Of a stretch of 64,000 nt of DNA, positions 1 through 8,033 are shown piece by piece (positions within the stretch are counted from its first letter, which is position 1; each line of letters begins with the position of its first letter). Source of the stretch: Paludibacteraceae bacterium (GTDB lineage Bacteria > Bacteroidota > Bacteroidia > Bacteroidales > Paludibacteraceae); the NCBI GenBank assembly GCA_017630395.1, contig JAGBVI010000063.1, positions 1 to 64,000 of the forward strand. The letters are read 5' to 3'. The position numbers were made by a program, and so were the translations under genes. The notes under the pieces were generated by a model. It saw only the letters and a list, made by a program, of their open reading frames with translations. It made no database searches and was not told where the DNA came from.

Positions 1-14
1 CGAGAGTTTCAATG

Positions 15-22
15 CAAAAGTA
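15..22 (-). promoter_or_regulatory. Possible -7 promoter element facing out of the window
   Basis: Read on the minus strand this is TACTTTTG, a match to the Bacteroidetes -7 consensus TAnnTTTG. No good -33 TTTG is seen at the usual spacing. It would drive a gene beyond the left edge. Positions 1-187 hold no gene that I can support. Confidence 0.3.
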
Positions 23-187
23 AAGGCTTTTAGAAATCAATTCCGAGGTGTCAGCGACATACCTTTCTTCCTCTTTAGACTAAAAACTATTTTTGCCTAA
101 TTTTTTTACATCTCCACCGAAAATTTACGGTGATCCAAAAGAAGTCTGAAAGAAAAAATAGTAAGAAAAAGGTAGATCTTTAGCAAA

Positions 188-217
188 CAAAAAAGCCTCC
201 CTAAAATTAGGAAGGCT
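188..217 (-). terminator. Rho-independent terminator after rpsT
   Basis: A hairpin with arms AGCCTTCCTAA and TTAGGGAGGCT (minus strand) is followed directly by a run of six T. It lies about 20 bases past the rpsT stop. Confidence 0.85.
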
Positions 218-238
218 CTATTCTACTTTACCTAAGAA

Positions 239-490
239 TCAAAGTTTGTTAATCATTTTAGCCAACTTAGACTTCAAGTTTGCAGCTTTGTTTTTATGGA
301 TAACATTTCTCTTAGCCAATTTATCCAACATAGAAGAAACGATAGGCAATTGTTTAACTGCTTCCTCTTTCTCTTTCATAGCACGCAACTTACGAACTGC
401 ATTACGAGTTGTTTTTGCGTAATATCTATTTTGCAATCTTCTTTTCTCAGTCTGTCTGATTCTTTTGATAGATGATTTGTGATTTGCCAT
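239..490 (-). CDS. rpsT: 30S ribosomal protein bS20
   Basis: Small basic protein of 83 residues that binds 16S rRNA in the 30S subunit early in assembly. It starts [13 protein letters not shown] and is Lys/Arg-rich throughout with a helical character, typical of bS20 in sequence and length. The gene lies 25 bases downstream of tRNA-Glu on the same strand and ends in a clear terminator. The two are therefore probably one transcript from the promoter at 624-654. Confidence 0.97.
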   Translation of the reverse strand: MANHKSSIKRIRQTEKRRLQNRYYAKTTRNAVRKLRAMKEKEEAVKQLPIVSSMLDKLAKRNVIHKNKAANLKSKLAKMINKL

Positions 491-515
491 TTCAATATGT
501 CTTTTTAATTATTAG

Positions 516-587
516 TAGCCTCTAGGGGAATCGAACCCCTCTTTAAAGAATGAAAATCTTTTGTCCTAACCGATAGACGAAGAGGCC
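516..587 (-). tRNA. tRNA-Glu (anticodon TTC)
   Basis: A 72-nt cloverleaf on the minus strand. The acceptor 5' arm GGCCTCT pairs with AGAGGCT (G1-U72 wobble). The anticodon stem AAAGA/TCTTT encloses loop TTTTCAT with anticodon TTC, and the T arm AGGGG-TTCGATT-CCCCT is canonical. CCA is not encoded. It is followed by rpsT. Confidence 0.96.
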
Positions 588-623
588 AGCCTTGCAGCGA
601 TTCTTTCGTTTCGTTTGCGAGTG

Positions 624-654
624 CAAAGGTAATGCAATTTTTTTATCTACCAAA
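624..654 (-). promoter_or_regulatory. Promoter for tRNA-Glu and rpsT
   Basis: On the minus strand TTTG (654-651) is followed after exactly 19 bases by TACCTTTG (631-624), a full match to the Bacteroidetes sigma-ABfr consensus. It lies just past the stop of the upstream isomerase gene, about 37 bases before the tRNA. Confidence 0.8.
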
Positions 655-661
655 TATTTTT

Positions 662-1270
662 TCAATTTTTTTTACTTTGATAGCGAGATTTTTCTCCTAA
701 GTACCCTCCATGATGCCTTTTGGCGTACTCTTTATTCGTGAATTTTATGCGTTTCATGGTCCCTACAACCAAAACATCTCCTATCACTGTCATTATTGTT
801 GTAGATGTTGTTGGCGTTAATCCTAACGTACAAACCTCAGAAGGATTACCTGTATATAATAGTGCATCTGCTTCTTTTGCTAAAACACTCTCTGCATTTC
901 CTGTTATTACTATAATCTTTATATCAGAATATAATCCTCTCGCCAATCCTATTAATTCTATAATTTCTCTTGTCTTTCCTGAATTGGAGATAAGCAACAT
1001 TATATCATTAGGTTGCAACAAGCCCAAATCTCCATGCTGTGCTTCGCTCGGATGAAGAAATACAGATGGTGTCCCGGTTGAACTAAATGTTGTTGCAATA
1101 TTCAAAGCAATCTGACCAGCCTTCCCCATTCCACTGGTTACTAATTTCCCCTTTTTATCATGAACTTGCTCTACGATCAAGTCTATAGCCTTTTCATACT
1201 CATCAGTAACCGGAATATTCATCACAGCTTCTGATTCATATTTTAATATATCTTTTACCAAATCTTTCAT
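662..1270 (-). CDS. SIS-domain sugar-phosphate isomerase, probably arabinose-5-phosphate isomerase without CBS domains
   Basis: The 202-residue protein is a single SIS domain. Visible landmarks are TSGMGKAGQIA near residue 45, the serine-rich phosphosugar loop ISNSGKTREI near residue 95, HGDLG near 80, and TPTTSTT near 153. The best family match is KdsD/KpsF/GutQ, which converts ribulose 5-phosphate to arabinose 5-phosphate for Kdo in lipopolysaccharide. Escherichia coli KdsD has about 328 residues with two C-terminal CBS domains; these are absent here. Single-domain versions are known in Bacteroides. It stands alone on the minus strand. Substrate assignment is by family resemblance and is less certain than the fold. 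Confidence 0.8.
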   Translation of the reverse strand: MKDLVKDILKYESEAVMNIPVTDEYEKAIDLIVEQVHDKKGKLVTSGMGKAGQIALNIATTFSSTGTPSVFLHPSEAQHGDLGLLQPNDIMLLISNSGKTREIIELIGLARGLYSDIKIIVITGNAESVLAKEADALLYTGNPSEVCTLGLTPTTSTTIMTVIGDVLVVGTMKRIKFTNKEYAKRHHGGYLGEKSRYQSKKN

Positions 1271-1338
1271 ATCACAATATACTTTTTAGCAATCCAACAA
1301 TTCAGACAACGTCAACAAGCTACATTTTATAGTTTTTT

Positions 1339-1516
1339 AGTAGTTGCTTAAATTTTATTTCGAGCATATTTGAGAGCGATTTTTAATATTATTTACAGTT
1401 AATAGCTCTCTACCTTCCAAAAATAGTGAAAATAGGCTGAAAAACGTCTCTAAGATACAAAAAAAATAAAGAGTAAAATTCAAAAACTGCTTAATAATAA
1501 AATTTAAACAGTTTCT
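1339..1516 (-). repeat. Family A inverted-repeat element, copy A1
   Basis: About 178 bp in the 420-base gap 1271-1690, which holds no supportable gene. The ends are AGTAGTTGCTTAAATTTTAT and, on the other side, AAATTTAAACAGTTTCT, matching the ends of copies at 17400 and 50138 in reverse orientation. The inner subterminal part (CTCAAATATGCTCGAAAT on the minus strand) is also shared with the 17.8 kb copy. No transposase is encoded, so it resembles a MITE. Confidence 0.6.
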
Positions 1517-1690
1517 TAATTCTAAAAAATCTTTCCGAGCTCTCCAATACATTATGCCTACATAACTATATTGACTCTTTCACAATTTTCGTTTCACTCT
1601 TAAATATCATCTAAACCAAACGCCTCCCAAAATTATCTCAACCTAATTCACAGAACTTACCTATATCAATAGAAGTACCATTTATGACGA

Positions 1691-3166
1691 TTAATTATTA
1701 TCTCGTTTCCCAAAGCCTCCTCGACCCTCTCGTCTCCCAAGTGACTTTTTATTTCGACTATCAAATCGTTTCTCACTTCTATTATTCTCACTTGCCACAC
1801 CTCTTCTTGAAAATTTGTCGCGCGGTTCTTTCTTTTCGTTTCTCTCTCCTCTACTATTTCTCTTTGCAAATTCCTCATGCCTACGACGATGATATTCACT
1901 CAATTCATCCTCTTGCAAACTCTCCCTTTCCCAATAGTCACGCCTACTACGAAGATAAACCCCATTCCATGAATTATTCTCCTCCTTATTTTGCTCCCTC
2001 TGTTTATCTTCTCTCTCTTTCAAATAGTCGTTTCTCCTACCCTTAAACATCTCATATTTCCTAAACTCACACTCCAAACTACCATTTAGGAGATGATATT
2101 TTTCCGAAGGACGCAAACCTATTTTATCCGTAGCTTCATTAGACACTGTTATCATCCAAACCGACATATCAGTAAAGTCTTTCTTTAACTTTGTTCCCAT
2201 CTCTTCATATAAAGTAGCAAGACTATTCATTCGCAACCGCTCACCATATGGAGGATTAAACAGTATAAATGTATCCTCTTGAGGTCTATCCACGGATTGA
2301 AACGGCTTATGGGATAAAGTTATATATTTAGACAATCCGGCACTCTTTACATTCCGTTCCGCTATTCTTAAAGCTTGCGATGAAATGTCAGAAGCATAAG
2401 CCTTAAAACGGAATTCTCTTTCATTAGAATCGTCATTATAGAGATTTTGCAAAAGTTCCTCATCAAAATCAGCCCATTTTTCGAATGCAAAACCTTTTCG
2501 ATAAACTCCAGGAGCAATATTCAAAGCCATCAAAACAGCTTCTATCGCAATTGTCCCAGACCCACACATAGGATCCATAAAATCTGATTGACCATTCCAA
2601 CCGGACAATTTTAGTAAGCCTGCTGCCATTACTTCATTCAAAGGAGCCTCCGTCTGCTCCTCTTTATATCCTCTGATGTGTAGAGAATCACCGGAACTAT
2701 CTAAAGAAAGAGTACAATGTTCTTGAGCAACATGAATATTTAATTGCAAATCAGGGTTAGTCACTCGAACAGAAGGACGCTCACCATCTTTCTCCATAAA
2801 ATAATCTACAATTGCATCCTTAATTTTATAGGCAAGAAATTTTGAATGCTTAAATGTATCGGAATAAACAACAGAATCAATGGCAAAAGTTTTTTTAGTA
2901 TCCAAAAATTGAGACCAATCAAAGGCTTTAATTTTTTGATACACCTCCTCTGTATCTGAAGCGTCAAATTGATAAATCGGCTTTAAGATCCGCAATGCTG
3001 TTCGACAACAAAAATTAGCCTTATACAACATCTCTTTATCGCCAAAAAACCGAACACCTCTCCGAATAATTTCAATTTGACTTGCGCCTAACTCTTCCAG
3101 TTCTTTCGCCAAAACCTCTTCCAATCCTTGAAAAGTTTTGGCAATCATTTCAAAACTATTTGCCAT
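1691..3166 (-). CDS. THUMP-domain class I SAM-dependent RNA methyltransferase (RlmL-like)
   Basis: A 491-residue protein from the start chosen here. An upstream in-frame ATG at 3250 exists, but family homology begins at MANSFEMIAKTFQGLEE, so I use 3166. The N-terminal part is ferredoxin-like plus THUMP. The SAM loop DPMCGSGTIAIEA lies near residue 200 and the catalytic NPPYGERL motif near residue 303, as expected for N2-guanine methylation of 23S rRNA or tRNA. The last roughly 110 residues are an Arg/Lys/Asn-rich, probably disordered tail. It lacks the second (RlmK) methyltransferase domain of E. coli RlmL. A possible leader and terminator lie upstream at 3311-3427. Confidence 0.9.
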   Translation of the reverse strand: MANSFEMIAKTFQGLEEVLAKELEELGASQIEIIRRGVRFFGDKEMLYKANFCCRTALRILKPIYQFDASDTEEVYQKIKAFDWSQFLDTKKTFAIDSVVYSDTFKHSKFLAYKIKDAIVDYFMEKDGERPSVRVTNPDLQLNIHVAQEHCTLSLDSSGDSLHIRGYKEEQTEAPLNEVMAAGLLKLSGWNGQSDFMDPMCGSGTIAIEAVLMALNIAPGVYRKGFAFEKWADFDEELLQNLYNDDSNEREFRFKAYASDISSQALRIAERNVKSAGLSKYITLSHKPFQSVDRPQEDTFILFNPPYGERLRMNSLATLYEEMGTKLKKDFTDMSVWMITVSNEATDKIGLRPSEKYHLLNGSLECEFRKYEMFKGRRNDYLKEREDKQREQNKEENNSWNGVYLRSRRDYWERESLQEDELSEYHRRRHEEFAKRNSRGERNEKKEPRDKFSRRGVASENNRSEKRFDSRNKKSLGRREGRGGFGKRDNN

Positions 3167-3310
3167 TTCAATATTTAATGTATATTTGTACCGGTGCAAA
3201 GATAATAAAAGTTGTTTAATTTTTATCGGAATGATTTCATTATGATTCATTCTTTATTGATTAGCCCCATTACAATGAAAGATGTTTTCTTATCTACATT
3301 GATTTCTAAT

Positions 3311-3351
3311 AAAAAAAAAACCACAACTGGCTCTTCACAGAGTGGTTGTGG
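3311..3351 (-). terminator. Rho-independent terminator upstream of the THUMP methyltransferase
   Basis: On the minus strand the hairpin has outer arms CCACAAC/GTTGTGG and inner arms CTCT/AGAG, followed by ten T. It points at the 1691-3166 gene from upstream. No annotated minus-strand gene precedes it, so it ends either a short RNA or a leader. The 402-base gap 3167-3568 otherwise holds the rdgB upstream region. Confidence 0.7.
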
Positions 3352-3355
3352 CAAA

Positions 3356-3400
3356 CTAATATAAAGTATAAATGTTTCCTGAGAACGAAATTAAAATCAT
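3356..3400 (-). CDS. Possible 14-codon leader peptide
   Basis: On the minus strand a GGAG motif lies five bases before an ATG that opens a 14-codon frame reading MILISFSGNIYTLY, ending five bases before the terminator hairpin. The -7-like element at 3420-3427 would start a transcript about 10-15 bases upstream of it. The order promoter, short ORF, terminator, large gene is that of a leader/attenuator. Coding is unproven; the frame is very short and could be chance. Confidence 0.25.
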   Translation of the reverse strand: MILISFSGNIYTLY

Positions 3401-3419
3401 TTTTACTCCGTTATTGATG

Positions 3420-3427
3420 CAAAAGTA
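3420..3427 (-). promoter_or_regulatory. Candidate -7 element for the leader or THUMP methyltransferase
   Basis: Reads TACTTTTG on the minus strand, matching TAnnTTTG. No clear -33 TTTG is seen 19-21 bases further up, so the assignment is tentative. Confidence 0.4.
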
Positions 3428-3568
3428 GTGCAAATGATTAAATGCAGAGTTTAATTATGTTTCAAATAATGGTAAAAATTGTTACATTAGTAAAATCTTT
3501 CGATAAAATCGCACTTTTTTGCATCAAATTATGATTAAATTTGCAGTGTAATTAGATAAAAATAGCAT

Positions 3569-4159
3569 ATGAAGAAATTAGTTTTTGCCACTAACAACGA
3601 ACACAAGGTGGAAGAAATTAGAAATAAATTAGGTGGAATATTTGAAATTTCCACACTTAAAGAGATAGGTTGCACAGAAGAAATTCCAGAAGATTCTGGA
3701 ACATTAGAAGGCAATGCTCTACAAAAGGCTCATTACCTCTACAATAACTATGGATGCAATTGCTTTGCCGATGATACCGGATTAGAGGTTGAGATTTTGA
3801 ATAACGAACCGGGAGTTTACTCTGCAAGATATGCCGGAGAAGCAAAAGATTCTGAAGCCAACATGGATAAATTGCTTAATAACTTAAAGGATAAATCAAA
3901 TCGAAATGCCCGCTTTCGCACTGTAATAGCTCTAATCATTGATGGTAAAGAATACCTTTTTGAGGGTGTTGCCAAGGGTACAATCCTTACAGAACGTCAT
4001 GGTAGTAAAGGATTTGGGTATGACCCTATTTTCCAACCAGATGGTTATAATCTATCTTTTGCAGAACTCTCTATGGATGAAAAAAATAGAATCAGTCACC
4101 GCGGCAAGGCCGTAGAAAAATTAATAGAATTTTTATCAAAACATGAAAATATCAAGTAA
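3569..4159 (+). CDS. rdgB: XTP/dITP diphosphatase (non-canonical purine NTP pyrophosphatase)
   Basis: A 196-residue Ham1/RdgB family enzyme that hydrolyses dITP, XTP and dXTP to monophosphates, keeping deaminated purines out of DNA and RNA. The N-terminal substrate motif ATNNEHK (residues 7-13), the metal/catalytic DDTGLEV near residue 68, FGYDPIF near 150 and SHRGKAV near 178 are all present. Length is typical. A -7-like TAAATTTG sits at 3536-3543, about 25 bases before the ATG. It is the first gene of a closely packed plus-strand run to about 10.1 kb. Confidence 0.96.
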   Translation: MKKLVFATNNEHKVEEIRNKLGGIFEISTLKEIGCTEEIPEDSGTLEGNALQKAHYLYNNYGCNCFADDTGLEVEILNNEPGVYSARYAGEAKDSEANMDKLLNNLKDKSNRNARFRTVIALIIDGKEYLFEGVAKGTILTERHGSKGFGYDPIFQPDGYNLSFAELSMDEKNRISHRGKAVEKLIEFLSKHENIK

Positions 4160-4160
4160 A

Positions 4161-6458
4161 ATGAAGAGAAAGTATGTTATCATATTATTTTTGCTACTCC
4201 TGCAAATTCCAATTTTTTCTCAAAAAATGGGGAGTTGGAAGGCATTCTTTTCTTATAGCAATTGTGAACAAATCGTTCAAACAGAGGAATTGATATATTG
4301 TGTTAGTAAGGGCTCCCTCTTCTATATTGACAAAGAATTAGAGAGTATCAAAGCGCTTACCAAAATAGATGGATTGAATGATGGTATTGTTAAACAAATT
4401 GGATATAGCGATGATTACAACACACTTATAATCGCATACGACAATTGCAATATCGACTTACTTAAAAATGGTAGCATTACTAATATTTCCGACCTAAAGA
4501 GAAAAGATATTTCAGGAAAAAATGTTAATAGAATTTTTGTAGAAGGGAAATATGCCTATTTGGCTTGCGATTTTGGAATTTTGGTTATTAATATACCTAA
4601 AGCAGAGGTAGCAGACACCTACATAATAGGTAAAAATGGAGAGTACGAAGCTATTACGGAAGTAAAAATTAAGAATGATACAATCTATGCACTTACACCT
4701 TCCGGAATAAAAAGGGGAAACTTAACCAATGGAAATTTAGCTGATTTTTCTCAATGGGAGAGTTTATCAATTCCTACGCTTGATGGAAAAAAAATCAGTC
4801 GACTTTGTTCATACGCTAATCAACTTATTGCGGTATGCAATAACAATATTTTCACACTAAACGGAAGTGATTGTACGTTACTAAAAAGTGCAGATTCTCT
4901 TCCGGTTATTTCAGATGCCGAAAGTTTAATTGTATGGGCAAACGACACTCTATACGACTATGATAAAAATTTACAAATTACCTTCTCTACTCCATTACCA
5001 CAAGTGAATGACATGGTATATAATAGAGACAAAGATGAGTATTGGGTCACCATAGAAGAGTATAATGGAAATTCTTATTTAACTAAACTTGTTAATGGGA
5101 AAATGACCGACAAGTACCTCCCCATCGGGCCTAAATCTGCAAGCGTTGCTTTTGTAAAGTTTTCTCAAGACAAAATAGTTGTTGGTAGTGGTGGACCTTT
5201 TGATATTATGGCTTTAAATACTCCCGGATTACTTCAAATCTACGATGATAACGTTTGGTACACAACAGAAGATGGCGATTTCCCAGAGGGAACCAAAATA
5301 GACAAAGTGCCTTTTGTGGATGTATTAGATGCAATTGTGGACCCTACAGACCCTCGTCGTGTATATGTGTGCGGTTGGAGATCCTTATTCGAATTTTATG
5401 ATAATAAGCCTAAACATCATTTTTGGACTGATATTGAAGAGTTGACTCCAACCGGAAACAGCATTTTGCTTGATGGACTATTCTTTGACAAAGAAAATAA
5501 CCTTTGGATGGCCAATATGCTTTCGTTATCTCCTATCACGATAATGAAAAATGATGGTAATTGGGAATCTCTTTACTATCCGGAATTAGAACTTAAAGAG
5601 ACCATTAAAGAGACGTTTATCAGCGATAAAGGCTACCTATTTGCTCTTTGTCCCCGCTCCGGACAGGGCGTATTTATTGCCGATCTCAATGAAACTCCTT
5701 TTGATGAAAGGGATGACAAACATAAGTTTTTCGTTTCATTTACTGATAAAGATGGGAATAACATCGCACCCAACACCTACAGATGCATAGCAGAAGACCA
5801 AAATAATGTTATTTGGATTGGAACCGGAAATGGACCAATATTAATTCAAAATCAAGGGGATATTTTTAATCCCGATTTCCGCGTCAGTCGCGTAAAAATA
5901 ACGAGAGAAGACAACAAAAATTATGCAGATTACCTATTGGCTGACGAACAAATAAATGCTATTGTAGTGGATGGCGGTAATCGTAAATGGGTGGGAACAA
6001 CCTCTTCCGGTCTGTATCTTCTTTCTGATGATGGAACAGAAACTCTGGAACATTTTACCACAGAAAACAGCCCTTTATCATCCAATTACATCATGGACTT
6101 GGCTCTAAGCAAAGAGACCGGAGAATTGATGATTGCAACCTCTACGGGATTATTTTCATTTATGACAGATGCAACAGAAGGAAAAGAGAGCTACTCTGAT
6201 GTATATGCCTACCCGAATCCGGTAAGAGAAACTTTTGACGGTGTAATATCGGTAATTGGGTTGATGGAGAATAGTTTGGTAAGAATTACTGATTCGGAAG
6301 GGAAAGTGGTGCATGAAGACTACTCCAACGGAGGAACATTTACGTGGAATGGAAGAGATAAAAATGGAAGGAAAGTATCCACAGGGGTCTATTTTGTCTT
6401 TGCTGCCATGGAAGACGGGGCTTCTAAAATGGTAACAAAAATTGCAATTATCAAATAA
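4161..6458 (+). CDS. porZ: T9SS outer-surface protein PorZ (two-propeller protein with sorting domain)
   Basis: A 765-residue secreted protein. Its signal peptide is KRKYVIILFLLLLQIPIFSQ. Two beta-propeller regions follow, with repeats such as NLWMANML, VIWIGTGNG and RKWVGTTSSGLYLL. A C-terminal T9SS type-A sorting domain begins about YAYPNPV and includes STGVYFVFA. In Porphyromonas gingivalis PorZ is part of the surface attachment complex that links cargo to anionic lipopolysaccharide. An upstream in-frame ATG at 4143 lies inside rdgB; I prefer 4161, two bases after the rdgB stop, because it gives a cleaner signal peptide. Likely cotranscribed with rdgB. Confidence 0.88.
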   Translation: MKRKYVIILFLLLLQIPIFSQKMGSWKAFFSYSNCEQIVQTEELIYCVSKGSLFYIDKELESIKALTKIDGLNDGIVKQIGYSDDYNTLIIAYDNCNIDLLKNGSITNISDLKRKDISGKNVNRIFVEGKYAYLACDFGILVINIPKAEVADTYIIGKNGEYEAITEVKIKNDTIYALTPSGIKRGNLTNGNLADFSQWESLSIPTLDGKKISRLCSYANQLIAVCNNNIFTLNGSDCTLLKSADSLPVISDAESLIVWANDTLYDYDKNLQITFSTPLPQVNDMVYNRDKDEYWVTIEEYNGNSYLTKLVNGKMTDKYLPIGPKSASVAFVKFSQDKIVVGSGGPFDIMALNTPGLLQIYDDNVWYTTEDGDFPEGTKIDKVPFVDVLDAIVDPTDPRRVYVCGWRSLFEFYDNKPKHHFWTDIEELTPTGNSILLDGLFFDKENNLWMANMLSLSPITIMKNDGNWESLYYPELELKETIKETFISDKGYLFALCPRSGQGVFIADLNETPFDERDDKHKFFVSFTDKDGNNIAPNTYRCIAEDQNNVIWIGTGNGPILIQNQGDIFNPDFRVSRVKITREDNKNYADYLLADEQINAIVVDGGNRKWVGTTSSGLYLLSDDGTETLEHFTTENSPLSSNYIMDLALSKETGELMIATSTGLFSFMTDATEGKESYSDVYAYPNPVRETFDGVISVIGLMENSLVRITDSEGKVVHEDYSNGGTFTWNGRDKNGRKVSTGVYFVFAAMEDGASKMVTKIAIIK

Positions 6459-6463
6459 TAATC

Positions 6464-6880
6464 ATGGTAATAAAAGATTTATCTACAATAAGAGAAACTG
6501 CAAAGGAGTTTATTGCTCAAATGGGCAATAACAAATTATTCTTCTTCTATGGTGGAATGGGAGTCGGAAAAACCACCTTTATCCGAGCTATTTGCGAAGA
6601 ATTAGGGGTTACAGAATCTGTAAATAGTCCTACTTTTGCCATCGTTAATGAGTACACCGACAGAAATGGAGAATCTATTTTCCACTTCGATTTTTACCGA
6701 ATAGAAAAAGAAGAAGAGGCCTATGATTTTGGCTACGAAGATTACTTCTTTAGCGGGAATCTTTGTTTTGTTGAATGGCCAGAAAAAATTGAGAACTTAA
6801 TTCCCGACAACGGAGTTTTGGTCTATATCAACGAAGAGGATGATGGTGTGCGAAGTATCTCATTAAAACAAAAGCTATGA
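6464..6880 (+). CDS. tsaE: tRNA threonylcarbamoyladenosine biosynthesis ATPase TsaE
   Basis: A 138-residue P-loop protein. The Walker A motif GMGVGKTT is at residues 31-38, SPTFAIVNEY near 56, HFDFYR near 73, and the family's LCFVEWPEK near 100. TsaE is the ATPase that works with TsaB and TsaD to place t6A at position 37 of ANN-reading tRNAs. tsaD is in this window at 62.2 kb. It starts five bases after the porZ stop, and its stop overlaps the next start (ATGA). Confidence 0.95.
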   Translation: MVIKDLSTIRETAKEFIAQMGNNKLFFFYGGMGVGKTTFIRAICEELGVTESVNSPTFAIVNEYTDRNGESIFHFDFYRIEKEEEAYDFGYEDYFFSGNLCFVEWPEKIENLIPDNGVLVYINEEDDGVRSISLKQKL

Positions 6881-8004
6881 ATATTGGTATTGACGCTAAA
6901 CGAGCATATTGCAACTACCGAGGCTTGGGAAACTATAGCAGGGATACAATCCGTATCTTGACAAACTATTTCCCTGAGGAAAAGTTTTATCTCTTTACAC
7001 CTCAAATTAGAGATATTATAGTTTCTGCCCTACAATCAAACTCGACAGTGATACGCCCACAAGGGCTCTATTCACACTCCCCTTTTTCTTCATTGTGGCG
7101 AACATCCTCTATTTGCAAAGACATAAAACATGCCGAAATAGATTTGTATCACGGACTAAGTCACGAACTCCCTTACGGCATAAGAAAAACAGGTGCCAAA
7201 ACGGTTGTTACCATGCATGATGTCATTTTCTTAAAAAATCCGGAACTCTTCCCTTTTTTCGACAGACATTTATTCAAAAAGAAATATTTGCATGGATGCG
7301 AAATGGCCGACCGGATTATTGCAATCAGTCAGCAAACCCAATCTGATTTAATTGAATACATCGGAGTGGAAGCTGATAAAATTGACATTGTTTATCAAGG
7401 TTGTAACCCCATATTTCGCCATCCAATAGAGGAAAAAGTATTAGAACAAGTTAAAAAAGAGTACCATCTTCCCTCTGAATATATGTTGATTGTATGCGCC
7501 ATCGAAAGGAGAAAAAATCACGAATTGATTCTTAAAGCGATGAGAAATCCCAAAATTGAACTCCCTCTCGTTATCGTGGGACGAGGCGAAGAGTACAAAA
7601 AAGAGTTAATAGAGATGGCAGAAAAATGGAAGATAAAAAAACGACTAATCTTCTTAGATGCAGTAAAAACAGAGGCGCTACCTGCTCTCTATAAATTGGC
7701 AACACTATTTGTATATCCGTCTCTATTTGAAGGATTTGGAATACCCATACTGGAAGCTTTAACCATTGGCACACCAGTCATCACATCAAAAGGAAGTTGC
7801 TTTAAAGAGACCGGAGGAGATGCGGCGTTATATGTTTCTTGCGATGATGAAGAAGAATTAAGTTCAACAATATTACAAGTTTTAGAAAATAAGAATTTAC
7901 AAGAAAAAATGATACAAGACGGCTATAAACATGCTCAATTCTTTTCCGATGAAGCTATTGCTCAAAATTTGATGAATGTTTATAAAAAAGTCTTATCATG
8001 CTAA
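6877..8004 (+). CDS. Glycosyltransferase family 4 (GT-B fold)
   Basis: A 375-residue glycosyltransferase of the GT4/WcaJ-like 'glycosyl transferases group 1' type. The N-terminal Rossmann half begins MNIGIDAKRAYCNYRGLGNYSRD. The C-terminal half carries the nucleotide-sugar motif EGFGIPILEAL near residue 285, with the E-x7-E pair, and AIERRKNHELI near 208. It probably adds a sugar to a surface glycan on the cytoplasmic side. Acceptor and donor cannot be read from the sequence. It overlaps tsaE by four bases, so the two are translationally coupled. Confidence 0.88.
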   Translation: MNIGIDAKRAYCNYRGLGNYSRDTIRILTNYFPEEKFYLFTPQIRDIIVSALQSNSTVIRPQGLYSHSPFSSLWRTSSICKDIKHAEIDLYHGLSHELPYGIRKTGAKTVVTMHDVIFLKNPELFPFFDRHLFKKKYLHGCEMADRIIAISQQTQSDLIEYIGVEADKIDIVYQGCNPIFRHPIEEKVLEQVKKEYHLPSEYMLIVCAIERRKNHELILKAMRNPKIELPLVIVGRGEEYKKELIEMAEKWKIKKRLIFLDAVKTEALPALYKLATLFVYPSLFEGFGIPILEALTIGTPVITSKGSCFKETGGDAALYVSCDDEEELSSTILQVLENKNLQEKMIQDGYKHAQFFSDEAIAQNLMNVYKKVLSC

Positions 8005-8033
8005 TTTCAACCACCTATCTTTAAAGGAACAAA

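Noticed and set aside
1684..2046. A 120-codon plus-strand frame over the THUMP methyltransferase tail
   Set aside because: It is the complement of the Arg/Lys-rich tail, which gives Ser/Tyr/Phe-rich shadow sequence. No start signal.
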